A stretch of DNA of 64,000 nt from Amycolatopsis nalaikhensis (GCF_030264295.1 NZ_CP127173.1:441501-505500); one strand, 5' to 3'. Shown: positions 28,868-38,642, counted from the stretch's first letter. Numbers and translations: made by a program. The notes: generated by a model from the sequence alone, not told the origin.

Positions 28868-29056
28868 ATGACCGCGAACGAGAACCAGGATCCCGAGGCG
28901 GACCTCGCCCGGTCCCGGCAGCACATCCAGGAAGCCAAAGACGCCGCCAAGGAGGCGGATCTCGCCGATCCGGCCGAAGGGATGGCCGACGAGGCACTCG
29001 AAACGGACCCGCCGTACCACCACGGCGAACAGGGCACGACACCGTCGGGAACCTAG
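28868..29056 (+). CDS. Small acidic hypothetical protein
   Basis: A 62-residue, highly charged, Asp/Glu/Ala-rich protein (NENQDPEADLARSRQHIQEA; then AKEADLADPAEGMADEALE) with one predicted amphipathic helix and no cysteine or membrane segment. The start ATG 28868 has AAGGAG five bases upstream, good evidence that it is translated. The family is not recognised. It lies between hup and lsr2 on the same strand, behind the hup terminator. Confidence 0.65.
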   Translation: MTANENQDPEADLARSRQHIQEAKDAAKEADLADPAEGMADEALETDPPYHHGEQGTTPSGT

Positions 29057-29126
29057 TTTCCGCGCCGCCTTTTTACCGTCGCCTTGTGAATTCCCGGATC
29101 TCCGCGGCGCCGGTGGTCACAGGAAA

Positions 29127-29156
29127 TTGCCCCGGCGATCCCCGGCTGGATACACT
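29127..29156 (+). promoter_or_regulatory. Candidate lsr2 promoter
   Basis: TTGCCC (29127-29132), 18-base spacer, TACACT (29151-29156), about 80 bases before the lsr2 start. Confidence 0.45.
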
Positions 29157-29235
29157 CCACCCAAGAACGACGACCATTGTGCAAGTTGTCACACGTCGCG
29201 TTCCCGGACGCACATCCAGCTTGAGGAGCATTCAC

Positions 29236-29649
29236 GTGGCCCAGAAAGTCCTCGTCGAGATCCTGGACGACATCGACGGCAGCACCGCCGCCCAGACCGT
29301 TCAGTTCGGTCTCGACGGCGTCACCTACGAAATCGACCTGTCGGACCAGAACGCGACCGCCCTGCGCGACGAGCTGGCCCGCTACATCGCCGCCGGGCGG
29401 CGCATCGGCGGCCGGAAGGTCCGCGTCGCGACCGGGCAGTCGACCACGACGAGCACCACGGACCGGGAACGCAACCAGCAGATCCGCGCCTGGGCCAACG
29501 CGAACGGCTACGAGGTTTCCGAGCGCGGCCGCCTTTCTTCCGAGGTGATCGCGGCCTACGAGACGGCACAGGCGGCGGAGGCCGAAACCCCCGCCGCCGC
29601 GCCGCGCAAGCGGGCGCCGCGCAAGAAGGTGGCCGCCGCCAAGAAGTGA
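29236..29649 (+). CDS. lsr2: Lsr2-family nucleoid-associated protein
   Basis: A 137-residue H-NS-like silencer that bridges AT-rich DNA. The N-terminal dimerisation domain is AQKVLVEILDDIDGSTAAQT and the following strands. A flexible linker (residues about 60-85) follows, then the DNA-binding domain NQQIRAWANANGYEVSERGR with the AT-hook-like RGR; the usual Ile-Pro after RGR is Leu-Ser here. A short basic Lys/Ala tail ends it. The start is GTG 29236, with GAGGAG upstream. This genus normally has a main lsr2 near clpC, so this may be a paralogue. Confidence 0.93.
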   Translation: MAQKVLVEILDDIDGSTAAQTVQFGLDGVTYEIDLSDQNATALRDELARYIAAGRRIGGRKVRVATGQSTTTSTTDRERNQQIRAWANANGYEVSERGRLSSEVIAAYETAQAAEAETPAAAPRKRAPRKKVAAAKK

Positions 29650-29831
29650 CGGCGGTGGCTGTCAGAACACTGGGGAGACAACGCGGAACCGGGCCCGCCG
29701 GCGGCGAGGAAGAACCACCTCGACCGCCGGCGGTGCCTTTTTCTTTGAACCTTTCGAAACGGACACGGCCGTAACGGTCCCGGGCGGGTTCCCCGACTTA
29801 CCGGCACGACGCTCGACGAGCGGGAGTGCCG

Positions 29832-32426
29832 ATGACCGGAACCCCAGCACCCGTTGTGGTGGAACTGCGCGTCCACGGCGTGCACGGGACACCACCCGAG
29901 GTCATGCTCGGCGATCCCGAGCCCCGGCGGGTCGCCGGGGACGACATGGCCCGGTTCTTCCGCAGGCGCCAGCTCCTGGCGACGCCACCCGTGGGCGGTA
30001 CGGCACGCAGGTGGCGCATCGTCGAAGCCTTCCATTGGGGACGCTTCACCTCCGGCTCGCCCAGCCGCGCGTTGTGGCTCGCGCTCGCGCCGTTCGCCTT
30101 GCTGAACCTCTCGCGCTACGCGCTGCTCCTGCCCGGCGGCAAGCGCACCGGCGGGGCCCGGTTCGCCGACGCCGTGCTGCGGCTGCTCGGCCTGGTGCTC
30201 ACCTCGATGCTCGTCACGAACGTCGCGTACGTGTCCCTCGAAATCGTGATGCACCAGTGCGCCGCCAGCGTCGTCTGCCTCCAGGACAACCCGTGGCTGG
30301 CGAAGGTCACCAGCGCGGAGGTCGGGCCGCGGCTGCTGCTCGGCGCGGCACCGCCCGTGGCCGTCGTGCTCCTCTTCTGGTGGTTCGGCCGCCAGTCGTT
30401 CCTCTACGAACCACGCGGCACCCTGCGCGCGTGGGCCAGCCCGAACGGCACGTTCGGCGACGCCGCGTTCTGGCACACGTCCCCGAAAGCCCCGACCCTG
30501 CGGGCGATGCACGTCGCCGCGTCCTGCACCGTGCTCGGGTTGCTCTTCAACGCCTTCCTCGCGCTCAAGGACGGTCTCCACCTCGTGGTGCTCGGCGTCG
30601 GCTCGGTCTTGCTGCTCGCCGTGCTGGTCGTCGTCGCGTGGGGACCGGAACCGAAGAACCTGAAAGCCGATCCCCGGGGCCGGGACGCGGTCGAGCTGCC
30701 GGTGTTCGTGACCCCGCTTCGCTGGCTCTGCGCCGCATACCTGCTCGGCACCGGCGCGTGGACGACGGCCGCGCTGTGGTCCGAAACGCACCTCGACCCG
30801 GCGCCGCTCGCCGGGTTCGAAGCGGCGCCCCGGATCGAAGCCGTTTCGGCCATGGTGCTGCTGCTGATCGGGTTGACGATCGCCTGTGCGTGGCTGCGCG
30901 TCTCCTCCGCCGGCAAGCGGCTCATGGCCACGGAAGACGCCTTCCGGCCGCTGTGGAAGGGGTGGGGCACGTGGGTGCTCGCCGCCGTCGCGACCCTGCT
31001 CGCCGCGGGGTTCAGCGGTGGACTGGCGTTCCGCGTCGCCGACTTGCTCGGGAAGCCGGTCCGCACCCGCGGCGACGTCCCCGACGTCGCCGAGGCGTGC
31101 GGCTGCCGCGACGTCGAATGGCCGATCCAGCTCGGCGTGAGCTACTGGACCAGCGCGTGGCTTTGGGGTGTCTTCGCGATCGGGCTCCTGCTGTTCCTGC
31201 TCCCGCTGGCCGCCGCGCTCGGCGGTCAGCGCCGGGCGGCCGCGCTCTTCCTCGGCGGCGCCGCGTTCGGTGCGGCGGCCCTGGCGTTCTTCTGGACCGG
31301 GCGAGCCTGGCCACCCGCGCTGCCCACGGCCGGGTTGCTGTTCGCCGCCGGAGGAGTCGCGTGGTGGCGCGGGTGGGGTCACGACGGGCTCGCCGAGCGC
31401 GCCGCGGCCGACTACCCCGCCGACGTTCCGCCCGATCCCCGGGTGGTCCGCCGGGTCAGCACGGTCTGGCGGCTCGCGCTCACCAAGTACCGGTACCACT
31501 GGGGGCTGACGGTCCTGGCGGTCGGCGGCGGCGTGCTCGTCGGCCTGGCCGGGGTCGTGGCGCTGCTGCGGACGTTCGTCGTGTCGTGGCGGGACGAGCT
31601 GGATTCGGCGCTGGAGCACGTGGAATCCCCGCAACTGACCACCATCGGCGCGTGGGTGCTCGCCGGGTTGCTCAGCGCCCTGCTGCTGCTCGGCCTCCGG
31701 TCCTGGCAGGGGGCGAAGCTGCGGACCGCGGTCGGCGTCGTGTGGGACCTGCTCGCGTTCTGGCCCCGGCTGGTGCACCCGATCTGCCCACCGCCCTACG
31801 GCGGCCGCGCCGTGCTCGAGACGGCGCACCGCGCGAAGTACCTCGGCGAGAACGTCGCCGACGCCGTCGTGTTGTCCGGTCACAGCCAGGGCAGCGTCGT
31901 CTGCGCGGCCGCGCTTTCCGTGCTGCGGCGGGAAGGCACGTCCCTGCGCAAGATCGGCTTCGTCAGCTACGGCTCGCAGCTGCAGTGGGCGTACCCGCGG
32001 GTGTTCCCGGCCTACCTGGGCTACGAACGGATCGAGCGGGTGTGGAGCGAACTCGACCAGCGGTGGTACAACGTCTTCCGCTGGACCGACCCACTGGGCG
32101 GCCCGGTGCTGACCTGGCCGGCGACCGGCCGGACGTGGCCGGCGGACGAGGTTCGGTGGACCGGTTTCCCCACCCCGGGGCCGCTGGAATCCGGCGTGGT
32201 GGTCGCGGGCGAACCGCACGAGGGCGAGAACGGCGCGGTCGAAACGGCGATGGCCTTCCGCCTCGGGCACGACATCCGGTTGCGCGATCCCGAGTTCGCG
32301 GCCGACCACGACGACCGGCCCAAGTCGCCGTTGCGCGGGCACAGCGCGTACTACGACGACCCGGTGTTCGACGTGGTGGTGGCGAACCTCGCGGACGTCA
32401 TCCGCGGACGGCGCGCCGGGATGTGA
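29832..32426 (+). CDS. Polytopic membrane protein with alpha/beta-hydrolase motif
   Basis: An 864-residue protein. It opens with the hydrolase-like strand VVVELRVHGVHGTPPEVML. Roughly 12-13 hydrophobic helices follow between residues about 75 and 620. A cytoplasmic or outer C-terminal domain contains VVLSGHSQGSVVCAAAL near residue 683, the nucleophile elbow GxSxG of serine hydrolases. Conserved aromatic stretches follow (YNVFRWTDPLGG; GHSAYYDDPVF). A membrane-embedded lipase or esterase is plausible, but the substrate is unknown. Start ATG 29832 has GGGAG six bases upstream; GTG 29826 is possible. Confidence 0.75.
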   Translation: MTGTPAPVVVELRVHGVHGTPPEVMLGDPEPRRVAGDDMARFFRRRQLLATPPVGGTARRWRIVEAFHWGRFTSGSPSRALWLALAPFALLNLSRYALLLPGGKRTGGARFADAVLRLLGLVLTSMLVTNVAYVSLEIVMHQCAASVVCLQDNPWLAKVTSAEVGPRLLLGAAPPVAVVLLFWWFGRQSFLYEPRGTLRAWASPNGTFGDAAFWHTSPKAPTLRAMHVAASCTVLGLLFNAFLALKDGLHLVVLGVGSVLLLAVLVVVAWGPEPKNLKADPRGRDAVELPVFVTPLRWLCAAYLLGTGAWTTAALWSETHLDPAPLAGFEAAPRIEAVSAMVLLLIGLTIACAWLRVSSAGKRLMATEDAFRPLWKGWGTWVLAAVATLLAAGFSGGLAFRVADLLGKPVRTRGDVPDVAEACGCRDVEWPIQLGVSYWTSAWLWGVFAIGLLLFLLPLAAALGGQRRAAALFLGGAAFGAAALAFFWTGRAWPPALPTAGLLFAAGGVAWWRGWGHDGLAERAAADYPADVPPDPRVVRRVSTVWRLALTKYRYHWGLTVLAVGGGVLVGLAGVVALLRTFVVSWRDELDSALEHVESPQLTTIGAWVLAGLLSALLLLGLRSWQGAKLRTAVGVVWDLLAFWPRLVHPICPPPYGGRAVLETAHRAKYLGENVADAVVLSGHSQGSVVCAAALSVLRREGTSLRKIGFVSYGSQLQWAYPRVFPAYLGYERIERVWSELDQRWYNVFRWTDPLGGPVLTWPATGRTWPADEVRWTGFPTPGPLESGVVVAGEPHEGENGAVETAMAFRLGHDIRLRDPEFAADHDDRPKSPLRGHSAYYDDPVFDVVVANLADVIRGRRAGM

Positions 32427-32479
32427 CGGCGGCGCTAGAGTCGATACCGGTCACAATCCGCCCGGTAGCAAGGAACTCC

Positions 32480-33436
32480 ATGCCCCGACCCGCGGCTCGC
32501 GTGCTCGCCCTGCTGGAGATCCTGCAGGGCGGCGGGACTCGCCCGACAGCCGAGCTGGCCGAACGGCTCGAGGTGGACGAGCGCACGGTGCGGCGCTACA
32601 TCGAGCACCTGGTCGACTTGGACGTACCGGTCGACTCGGTGCGCGGCCGCTACGGCGGCTACCGTCTGGCGCCGGGTTACCGGATGCCGCCGTTGATGCT
32701 GACCGACGAAGAGGCGGTGGCCGTCCTGCTCGGGCTGGTGGCCGGGCGCCGCGCGGGAGTGGTGACGGCGTCGGCGACGGCGGTGGAAAGCGCGACGGCC
32801 AAGCTGCGCCGGGTGCTCCCGAAGCGACTGGCGGCGCGGCTCGAAGCGTTGCTGGACAACGCGGACTTCACGGCCCCGGTCCGCCCGGCGACGCACCCGG
32901 AGACCGAGGTGCTGCTGCGGGTGGCCGACGCCATGCGCGACCGCCGCCCCGTCGAAATCGGCTACACGGGCCGCGAGGGGCGAAGCAGCGAACGGGTCGT
33001 GCACCCGTACGGAATCGTCGCCCACTCGGGCAAGTGGTACGTGACAGGAGCGGATTCGGCAAGCGGCGAGGTGCGTTCGTTCCGCGTGGACCGCATAACG
33101 CGCGCGGCGGCCCGCGAGGGAGCGTTCGAGGTACCGGAGGGCTTCGACCCGGCGGCCCACCTCCTGGAGGATCTGGCGCGGACACCGTGGCGCCACCAGG
33201 TATCGGTCCGAGTACGCGGCGACGCCGAAGGGATCCGGTCGCGCCTGCCGCCGGGAATCGCCCGGGTGAACGCCACCGAGGACGGCTGGGTCCGGGTGCG
33301 GTTCCAGGCGGAGAGGTGGGAGTGGGTCCCGGGAGTCCTCATCGGACTCGACGCGCGGTTCGTGGTCGAGGAACCACCCGAGCTGCGCGACCACCTCCGC
33401 ACGCTGGCGCACCGCTTGCTGGAGGCGAGCGAGTAG
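32480..33436 (+). CDS. YafY-type HTH/WYL-domain transcriptional regulator
   Basis: A 318-residue regulator. Residues 5-60 are a winged helix (RVLALLEILQGGGTRPTAELAERL; ERTVRRYIEHL). A linker with GRYGGYRLAPGYRMPPLMLTDEEA follows, then the WYL domain (RRPVEIGYTGREGRSSERVVHPYG; SGKWYVTGAD; VRSFRVDRI) and a C-terminal WCX region. Such proteins sense nucleic-acid or other ligands; the target is unknown. ATG 32480 has AAGGAAC five bases before it. It lies 53 bases after the membrane hydrolase gene and may be co-transcribed. Confidence 0.9.
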   Translation: MPRPAARVLALLEILQGGGTRPTAELAERLEVDERTVRRYIEHLVDLDVPVDSVRGRYGGYRLAPGYRMPPLMLTDEEAVAVLLGLVAGRRAGVVTASATAVESATAKLRRVLPKRLAARLEALLDNADFTAPVRPATHPETEVLLRVADAMRDRRPVEIGYTGREGRSSERVVHPYGIVAHSGKWYVTGADSASGEVRSFRVDRITRAAAREGAFEVPEGFDPAAHLLEDLARTPWRHQVSVRVRGDAEGIRSRLPPGIARVNATEDGWVRVRFQAERWEWVPGVLIGLDARFVVEEPPELRDHLRTLAHRLLEASE

Positions 33437-33545
33437 CCGCCTGGCAAGGCCGCGGCGGCGGTGCCTCGCGCGCGGTGGCTTGGCACAGCGACCCGGGCAG
33501 CGCCATCGCCTGGCCTGTCGACCGCATCGGGGCGGCGCGCGGCGG

Positions 33546-33700
33546 CCTGGCGCAGCGTCCTCCAGCGGCCGCTCGCCGCGACTCGGGCAAACACCATCGC
33601 CCGCCCCGTTCACAGCACCGACGCAGCGCGCAGCCGCCTGGCACAGCATCTCCCGGCGGCCCCCCGCCGCGACTCGGGCAACACCATCGCCCGCCCCCGC
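33546..33700. repeat. Imperfect direct repeat in the gene-free gap 33,437-33,769
   Basis: Two copies of about 62 bases, from 33546 and from 33637 (period about 91), share CCTGGC(A/G)CAGC, CGCCGCGACTCGGGCAA and ACACCATCGCCCGCCCC. The whole gap is low-complexity GC-rich sequence and I see no gene in it. Confidence 0.6.
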
Positions 33701-33769
33701 TCCCCGCGTCGAAGCAGCAGCGCGCAGCGGCCCGGCACCACCCGAGCCCGGGCTCCCGAACCCCGCGCA

Positions 33770-33807
33770 ACGAAAACGGCACCGACCGAAGTCGATGCCG
33801 TTTTCGT
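33770..33807 (-). terminator. Terminator of the tRNA-Gln/tRNA-Glu transcript
   Basis: A 12-bp perfect stem ACGAAAACGGCA / TGCCGTTTTCGT with an inner CGAC-CGAA-GTCG hairpin, starting five bases beyond the 3' end of tRNA-Glu. Confidence 0.8.
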
Positions 33808-33811
33808 GAAG

Positions 33812-33884
33812 TACCCCCGATGGGATTCGAACCCACGCTACCGGCGTGAGAGGCCGGCGTCCTAGGCCGCTAGACGACGGGGGC
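33812..33884 (-). tRNA. tRNA-Glu (CTC anticodon)
   Basis: A 73-nt cloverleaf beginning GCCCCCG. The anticodon stem GCCGG/CCGGC-type pairing encloses the loop CTCTCAC, giving anticodon CUC. The T loop is GGTTCGAATCC, and the 3' side is CGGGGGTA without encoded CCA. It lies 102 bases after tRNA-Gln on the same strand, close to gltX. Confidence 0.95.
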
Positions 33885-33986
33885 TTAGGATCTTTCCCTG
33901 GTTTCCCAGGGGCTTTTCTGTTTTTCTTGCTGGAGAGAACTTACCAGAGGCGATTTCTCGCTCCGCAGGGGGGTCACTCTCCGCAG

Positions 33987-34058
33987 CTGGGGTACCAGGA
34001 CTCGAACCTAGACTAACTGGACCAGAACCAGTCGTGCTGCCAATTACACCATACCCCA
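33987..34058 (-). tRNA. tRNA-Gln (CTG anticodon)
   Basis: A 72-nt cloverleaf beginning TGGGGTATGG. Anticodon stem ACTGG/CCAGT encloses the loop TTCTGGT, giving anticodon CUG. The T loop is GTTCGAGTC and the acceptor 3' strand is TACCCCA followed by discriminator G. In actinobacteria the non-discriminating GltX charges this tRNA with Glu before amidation; gltX lies 1 kb away. Confidence 0.95.
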
Positions 34059-34107
34059 GTGAGGTACATCCCCGGCTCGCCGGTTCAGCACCGCACGAGG
34101 AGAAATA

Positions 34108-34935
34108 CTAGAGCACGCCGTTCCGGACCGTGTACGCGGGGGTGCCACTGCGCCGCTGGGCGGGGACGCCGATCGTCGCGTACTCCGAAACCAGCAGCTC
34201 AGGCAGCTCGGCGAGGCCGGCCACCGTGTGGACGCCCTCGGGGGCGCGCTCGCCGATGCCGTCGCGGTCGAGCCAGACCGCGCCGAGGCCCGCGTCGTGC
34301 GCGCCGATCGCGTCCGTGTCCAGCTTGTCGCCCACGTGGACCGCCTGGGCGGGTGCGCAGCCCAGGCCGAGGCAGACCGTGTGGAACATCACCGGATCGG
34401 GTTTGGCCACGCCCAGCTCGCCCGCGATCGCGACGTGGTCGAAAAACGGTGCCAGGCCCAGGTCGGCGATCTTCTTGCGCTGGTGGGTGCCCGAGGCGTT
34501 CGTCACCGCGGCCAGCATCAGGCCGGCGGCGCGGAGCCATTCCAGGCAGTCGAGGACGTCGTCGAACAGCTGCCACGAGTGGTCGAGCAGCTCTCTTCGG
34601 CGGCGCTCGAACGAGCTGACCTGCTCGGCGTCGGCGAGGATGCCGATCTCGGCGAGGAAGCAGTCGGTGCGGCGCTGGTGCATGGTCGCGTAGTCGAGCT
34701 CACCGGCGACGACGAGCGCGACGTGCTCTTCGGTGATCAGGTCCCACAGCGGCCACAGGTCGCCCCGGCCGGTGAGGATGTGGAGGCTGCGGCGGATCGC
34801 GGCGGTGCAGTCGATCAAGGTGTCGTCGATGTCCAGGCACACCAGCCGGAGCTCGGGCGGCGCCCAGGGCTCGGGCGCCGCCGCGGCGGGCGGGGCGGTT
34901 CGCGACGGGGTCCGGGGTGCCAGGGCGAAATCCAC
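34108..34935 (-). CDS. HAD-family hydrolase
   Basis: A 275-residue haloacid-dehalogenase phosphatase. Motif I is LVCLDIDDTLID (about residue 32, nucleophile Asp), motif II VTNAS, motif III lysine in VAKPDPVMF, and motif IV HVGDKLDTDAIGAHDAG. A helical cap lies between motifs I and II. The N-terminal 28 residues are Pro/Ala-rich and dispensable. It acts on a small phosphorylated substrate that cannot be named. It starts at GTG 34935 and lies between the tRNA-Gln gene and gltX on the same strand. Confidence 0.88.
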   Translation of the reverse strand: MDFALAPRTPSRTAPPAAAAPEPWAPPELRLVCLDIDDTLIDCTAAIRRSLHILTGRGDLWPLWDLITEEHVALVVAGELDYATMHQRRTDCFLAEIGILADAEQVSSFERRRRELLDHSWQLFDDVLDCLEWLRAAGLMLAAVTNASGTHQRKKIADLGLAPFFDHVAIAGELGVAKPDPVMFHTVCLGLGCAPAQAVHVGDKLDTDAIGAHDAGLGAVWLDRDGIGERAPEGVHTVAGLAELPELLVSEYATIGVPAQRRSGTPAYTVRNGVL

Positions 34936-35047
34936 CCAGTGAGGCTAGGGCAACCGCCGCGTTCGCGACGCTGCCAAAGAGGTGATTGCCGCTCCCCTGT
35001 TCCGGCTCACCGGTTCTACTCCCAGTTGGCGAACCGTCTTCTTTCGG

Positions 35048-36526
35048 TTATCCGGCCAATGCGCGACGGAGACGTCCCAACGAGACATCCCGGCCGAGCA
35101 GCTCCATCGATTCGTACAGCGGAGGAGAAACCGTCCGTCCGGTCACGGCGACGCGAACCGGCGCGAAAGCCTTGCGGGGCTTGAGACCCAGACCGTCCAC
35201 AAGGGCGTCTTTGAGCGCCTGCTCGATGGCCGCGGTCTCCCACGACGGCAGTGCCTCGAGCGCCGCCACGGCCGCCGCGAGCACCGGCTGCGCAGCCTCG
35301 CCGAGGTTCTTCGCCGCGGCGTCTTCCTCCGGCGCGAAAGCGTCTTCGGACACGAAGAGGAAGCGCACCATCGGAGCGGCGTCGGAGAGGACGGTCACAC
35401 GCTCCTGCACCAGCGGCGCGATCGCGGCCAGCCGGGCCCGCTGCTCCTCGCTCGGCGATTCCGGCAGGACACCCGCGGTGACGAGGTAGGGCGTGACGCG
35501 CGAAACGAACTCGGCCGCCGGCAGCGCCCGCACGTGGGTGCCGTTGATGGCCTCGGCCTTCTTGACGTCGAAGCGGGCCGGGTTGGCGCTGACCTTCGTG
35601 ACGTCGAACGCGGCGATCATCTCGTCGACGCCGAACACGTCGCGGTCGTCGGCGATGCCCCAGCCCAGCAGGGCCAGGTAGTTGAGCAGGCCCTCGCGGA
35701 TGAAGCCCCGGTCGCGGTAGTTGAAGAGGTTCGACGAAGGGTCGCGTTTGGACAGTTTCTTGTTGCCCTCGCCCATGACGTAGGGCAGGTGGCCGAACCG
35801 CGGAGTGAATTCCGCCACGTCGACGCGCTCGAGCGCCGCGTACAGCGCGATCTGGCGGGGCGTGGAGGGCAGGAGGTCCTCGCCGCGCAGCACGTGCGTG
35901 ATCTTCATCAGCGCGTCGTCGACCGGGTTGGTCAGCGTGTACAGCGGCTCGCCGTTGGCGCGCACCAGCACCGGGTCGGGGATGGTGCCGGCCGGGAACG
36001 TGATGTCGCCGCGGACCAGGTCGGTCCAGCCGATGTCGGTGTCGGGCATCCGCAGCCGCAGCACCGGCGCGCGGCCCTCGGCACGGTAGGCGGCGCGCTG
36101 CTCTTCGGTGAGGTCGCGGTCGAAGTTGTCGTAGCCGAGCTTGGGGTCGAGACCGGCCGCCTTGCGCCGAGCCTCGACCTCTTCGTTCGTCGAGAACGCT
36201 TCGTACAGTTCGCCCGCTTCGAGGAGCTTCGCCGCGACGTCGGCGTAGACCGCGCGGCGCTCGCTCTGGCGGTACGGCCCGTACGGCCCGCCGACCTCGG
36301 GGCCCTCGTCCCAGTCGATGCCGAGCCAGTGCAGGGCGTCGAGGAGCTGCTCGTAGGACTCCTGGGAGTCGCGCGCGGCGTCGGTGTCTTCGATCCGGAA
36401 GACCAGTTGCCCCTGGTTGTGCCGGGCGAAGGCCCAGTTGAACAGGGCCGTGCGGATCAGCCCGACGTGCGGGGTGCCGGTCGGCGAGGGACAGAAGCGC
36501 GCGCGAACCACCGAATTCTCACTCAT
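35048..36526 (-). CDS. gltX: Glutamyl-tRNA synthetase (non-discriminating type likely)
   Basis: A 492-residue class I synthetase. The HIGH motif is the [16 protein letters not shown] segment and KMSKS is KKLSKRD. The Rossmann core includes [12 protein letters not shown], and the C-terminal about 180 residues form the anticodon-binding helical cage. It charges tRNA-Glu and, as expected in actinobacteria lacking GlnRS, mischarges tRNA-Gln for later amidation. Start ATG 36526 (MSENS). It diverges from the FAD monooxygenase and matches Rv2992c in conserved order. Confidence 0.96.
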   Translation of the reverse strand: MSENSVVRARFCPSPTGTPHVGLIRTALFNWAFARHNQGQLVFRIEDTDAARDSQESYEQLLDALHWLGIDWDEGPEVGGPYGPYRQSERRAVYADVAAKLLEAGELYEAFSTNEEVEARRKAAGLDPKLGYDNFDRDLTEEQRAAYRAEGRAPVLRLRMPDTDIGWTDLVRGDITFPAGTIPDPVLVRANGEPLYTLTNPVDDALMKITHVLRGEDLLPSTPRQIALYAALERVDVAEFTPRFGHLPYVMGEGNKKLSKRDPSSNLFNYRDRGFIREGLLNYLALLGWGIADDRDVFGVDEMIAAFDVTKVSANPARFDVKKAEAINGTHVRALPAAEFVSRVTPYLVTAGVLPESPSEEQRARLAAIAPLVQERVTVLSDAAPMVRFLFVSEDAFAPEEDAAAKNLGEAAQPVLAAAVAALEALPSWETAAIEQALKDALVDGLGLKPRKAFAPVRVAVTGRTVSPPLYESMELLGRDVSLGRLRRALAG

Positions 36527-36591
36527 AGCCCGATCAGCGTATCCGCCGCCACATCGCTTGACGCAGGGACCGGCCGGGTGCATCCTCAAGT

Positions 36592-36611
36592 TATTCAACA
36601 GGCGATGAATA
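36592..36611. promoter_or_regulatory. Small dyad upstream of the FAD monooxygenase
   Basis: TATTCA (36592-36597), eight-base spacer, TGAATA (36606-36611), placed 19 bases before the preferred start. It is AT-rich in a GC-rich setting, consistent with a promoter overlapped by an operator. Confidence 0.4.
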
Positions 36612-36629
36612 GATGGGGAGATGGTGGAG

Positions 36630-37871
36630 ATGACCGAGCGCACGGGCTGCGTCGTCATCGGCGGCGGACCGGCCGGGATGGTCGCGGGACTCCTGCTGGC
36701 CAGGGCCGGCGTCGAGGTGACGGTGCTGGAGAAGCACGCCGACTTCCTGCGCGACTTCCGCGGCGACACGGTCCACCCGTCGACGTTGACGCTGCTCGAC
36801 GAGCTGGGGCTGGGCGAGCGCTTCCACGCGCTGCCGCACAGCGAGCTGCGCGCGGCCGGCTTCCCGCAGGAGAACGGCGACATGATGAAGCTCGCCGACT
36901 TCACCCGGCTGAAGGTCCCCCACCCGTACATCGCGATGGTGCCGCAGTGGGACTTCCTCGACCTGCTGGCCGAGAGCGCGCGCAAGGAACCGACGTTCGT
37001 CCTGCGGATGGAGACCGAATGCACCGGGCTGGTCCGCGAACACGGCCGCGTCGCGGGCATCACCTACCGCACGGCGGCCGGTGAGACCGGCGAACTGCGC
37101 GCCGACCTGGTGATCGCCGCCGACGGCCGGTGGTCGCTGGCCCGCCGGGAAGCCGGGCTGGTGCCGCGCGAGTACGACTGCCCGTTCGACGTCTGGTGGT
37201 TCCGGCTCTCGCGCGGCGAAGGCGAGGAAGGGGGCATGCTGCTGCCGAAGATGCGCGACCGCCGGTTCGCGGTGCCGCTCCCCCGGCCGGACTTCTACCA
37301 GGTCGCCTACCTCGCGCCGAAGGGCGAGGACTTGCGCGAGCAGGGCATCGAGGCGTTCCGGGAGAACGTGACGCAGATCTGTCCCGAGTTCACCGACCGC
37401 GTGCACGAACTCGAGACGATGGACGACGTCAAGTTCCTCGACGTGCGGCTCAACCTGCTCCCCAAGTGGCACGTCGAGGGGTTGCTGTGCGTCGGCGACG
37501 CGGCGCACGCGATGTCGCCGATCGGCGGGGTCGGCATCAACCTGGCGGTGCAGGACGCGGTCGCGGCGGCGACGCTGCTGGCCGAACCGCTGCGCCGGGG
37601 GCGTCCCACGCAGGCCGACCTGGCGAAGGTCCGCGCGCGGCGGCTGGCGCCGACGCTGCTGGTGCAGGGGCTGCAGCGGCTGCTGCACCGCGGCGTCGTG
37701 CGCGCGGTGATGAACGGCAAGCGCAACGGCCCGCCCGCGCCGATGATCAAGGCGTTCGCGCGGTTCCCGCGGCTGTCGTACCTCCCGGCCCGGCTCCTCG
37801 GCCTCGGGCTGCGGCCGGAGCACGCTCCGGCGTTCGCCCGGCGGCCGATGGAGCCGGTGGCGAGGGATTAG
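36630..37871 (+). CDS. FAD-dependent aromatic-ring-type monooxygenase
   Basis: A 413-residue flavoprotein of the PHBH class. The dinucleotide fold is [21 protein letters not shown] near the N-terminus, the conserved DG motif is [13 protein letters not shown], and the second FAD motif is [20 protein letters not shown]. It would hydroxylate a small organic substrate with NAD(P)H and O2; the substrate is unknown. ATG 36630 has GGGGAG nine bases upstream; ATG 36621 is the alternative. It ends two bases into the convergent FAH-family gene. Confidence 0.9.
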   Translation: MTERTGCVVIGGGPAGMVAGLLLARAGVEVTVLEKHADFLRDFRGDTVHPSTLTLLDELGLGERFHALPHSELRAAGFPQENGDMMKLADFTRLKVPHPYIAMVPQWDFLDLLAESARKEPTFVLRMETECTGLVREHGRVAGITYRTAAGETGELRADLVIAADGRWSLARREAGLVPREYDCPFDVWWFRLSRGEGEEGGMLLPKMRDRRFAVPLPRPDFYQVAYLAPKGEDLREQGIEAFRENVTQICPEFTDRVHELETMDDVKFLDVRLNLLPKWHVEGLLCVGDAAHAMSPIGGVGINLAVQDAVAAATLLAEPLRRGRPTQADLAKVRARRLAPTLLVQGLQRLLHRGVVRAVMNGKRNGPPAPMIKAFARFPRLSYLPARLLGLGLRPEHAPAFARRPMEPVARD

Positions 37872-38638
37872 ACGTTCTCGACGGGGTTGGTCAGGGTGCC
37901 GATGCCTTCGATGGTGATCGAGACGCTCTGGCCGCCCTCGATCGGGCCGACGCCCTCGGGCGTGCCGGTGAGGATGACGTCACCGGGCAGGAGCGTCATC
38001 ACGCCGGAGACGAACTCGACCAGCTCGGGGATCTTGTGGACGAGGTCGGACGTGCGGCCGTCCTGCTTCAGCTCGCCGTCGACCTCGGCCTTGAGGGAGA
38101 GGTCGGACGCGTCGAGCGACGTCTCGATCCACGGCCCGAGCGGGCAGAAGGTGTCGAAGCCCTTGGCGCGGCCCCACTGGCCGTCGGACTTCTGGAGGTC
38201 GCGGGCGCTGACGTCGTTGGCGACCGTGTAGCCGAGGATGGCGCTCGCGGCGCGGGCGGCGGGCACGTTCTTCACCGGCTGCCCGATGACGATGGCCAGC
38301 TCGCCCTCGAAGTCGACGCGGCCGACGTCCGACGGGCGCCGGATCGGCGCGTTCGGGCCGATGACCGTGGTCGAGGGCTTGATGAACAGCATCGGCGCGG
38401 CGGGCACCTCGTTGCCGAACTCGGCCGCGTGCTTGGCGTAGTTGCGGCCGACGGCGATCACCTTGGACGGCAGGATCGGCGCGAGCAGCCGGACGTCGGC
38501 CAGCGGCCACCGCTTGCCGGTGAAGTTCGGCTGGCCGAAGGGGTGCTCGGCGATTTCGAGGACCTGGGCGTCGTCACCGTCGCCTTCGATCGAGGCGAAC
38601 GCGACACCACCGGGATGAGCAATACGGGCTAGGCGCAC
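37868..38638 (-). CDS. Fumarylacetoacetate hydrolase family protein
   Basis: A 256-residue metal-dependent hydrolase/decarboxylase-like protein. The family metal site and core are visible: KVIAVGRNYAKHAAE, VDFEGELAIVIGQPV (acidic ligands), LGYTVANDVSARDLQ, GFDTFCPLGPWI and ILTGTPEGVGP. Members act on 2-oxo-diacids or acylpyruvates; the exact substrate is not inferable. It starts at GTG 38638, four bases after the citramalate synthase stop, so it is in the cimA transcript. It corresponds in order to Rv2993c. Confidence 0.92.
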   Translation of the reverse strand: MRLARIAHPGGVAFASIEGDGDDAQVLEIAEHPFGQPNFTGKRWPLADVRLLAPILPSKVIAVGRNYAKHAAEFGNEVPAAPMLFIKPSTTVIGPNAPIRRPSDVGRVDFEGELAIVIGQPVKNVPAARAASAILGYTVANDVSARDLQKSDGQWGRAKGFDTFCPLGPWIETSLDASDLSLKAEVDGELKQDGRTSDLVHKIPELVEFVSGVMTLLPGDVILTGTPEGVGPIEGGQSVSITIEGIGTLTNPVENV

Positions 38639-38642
38639 GGCG

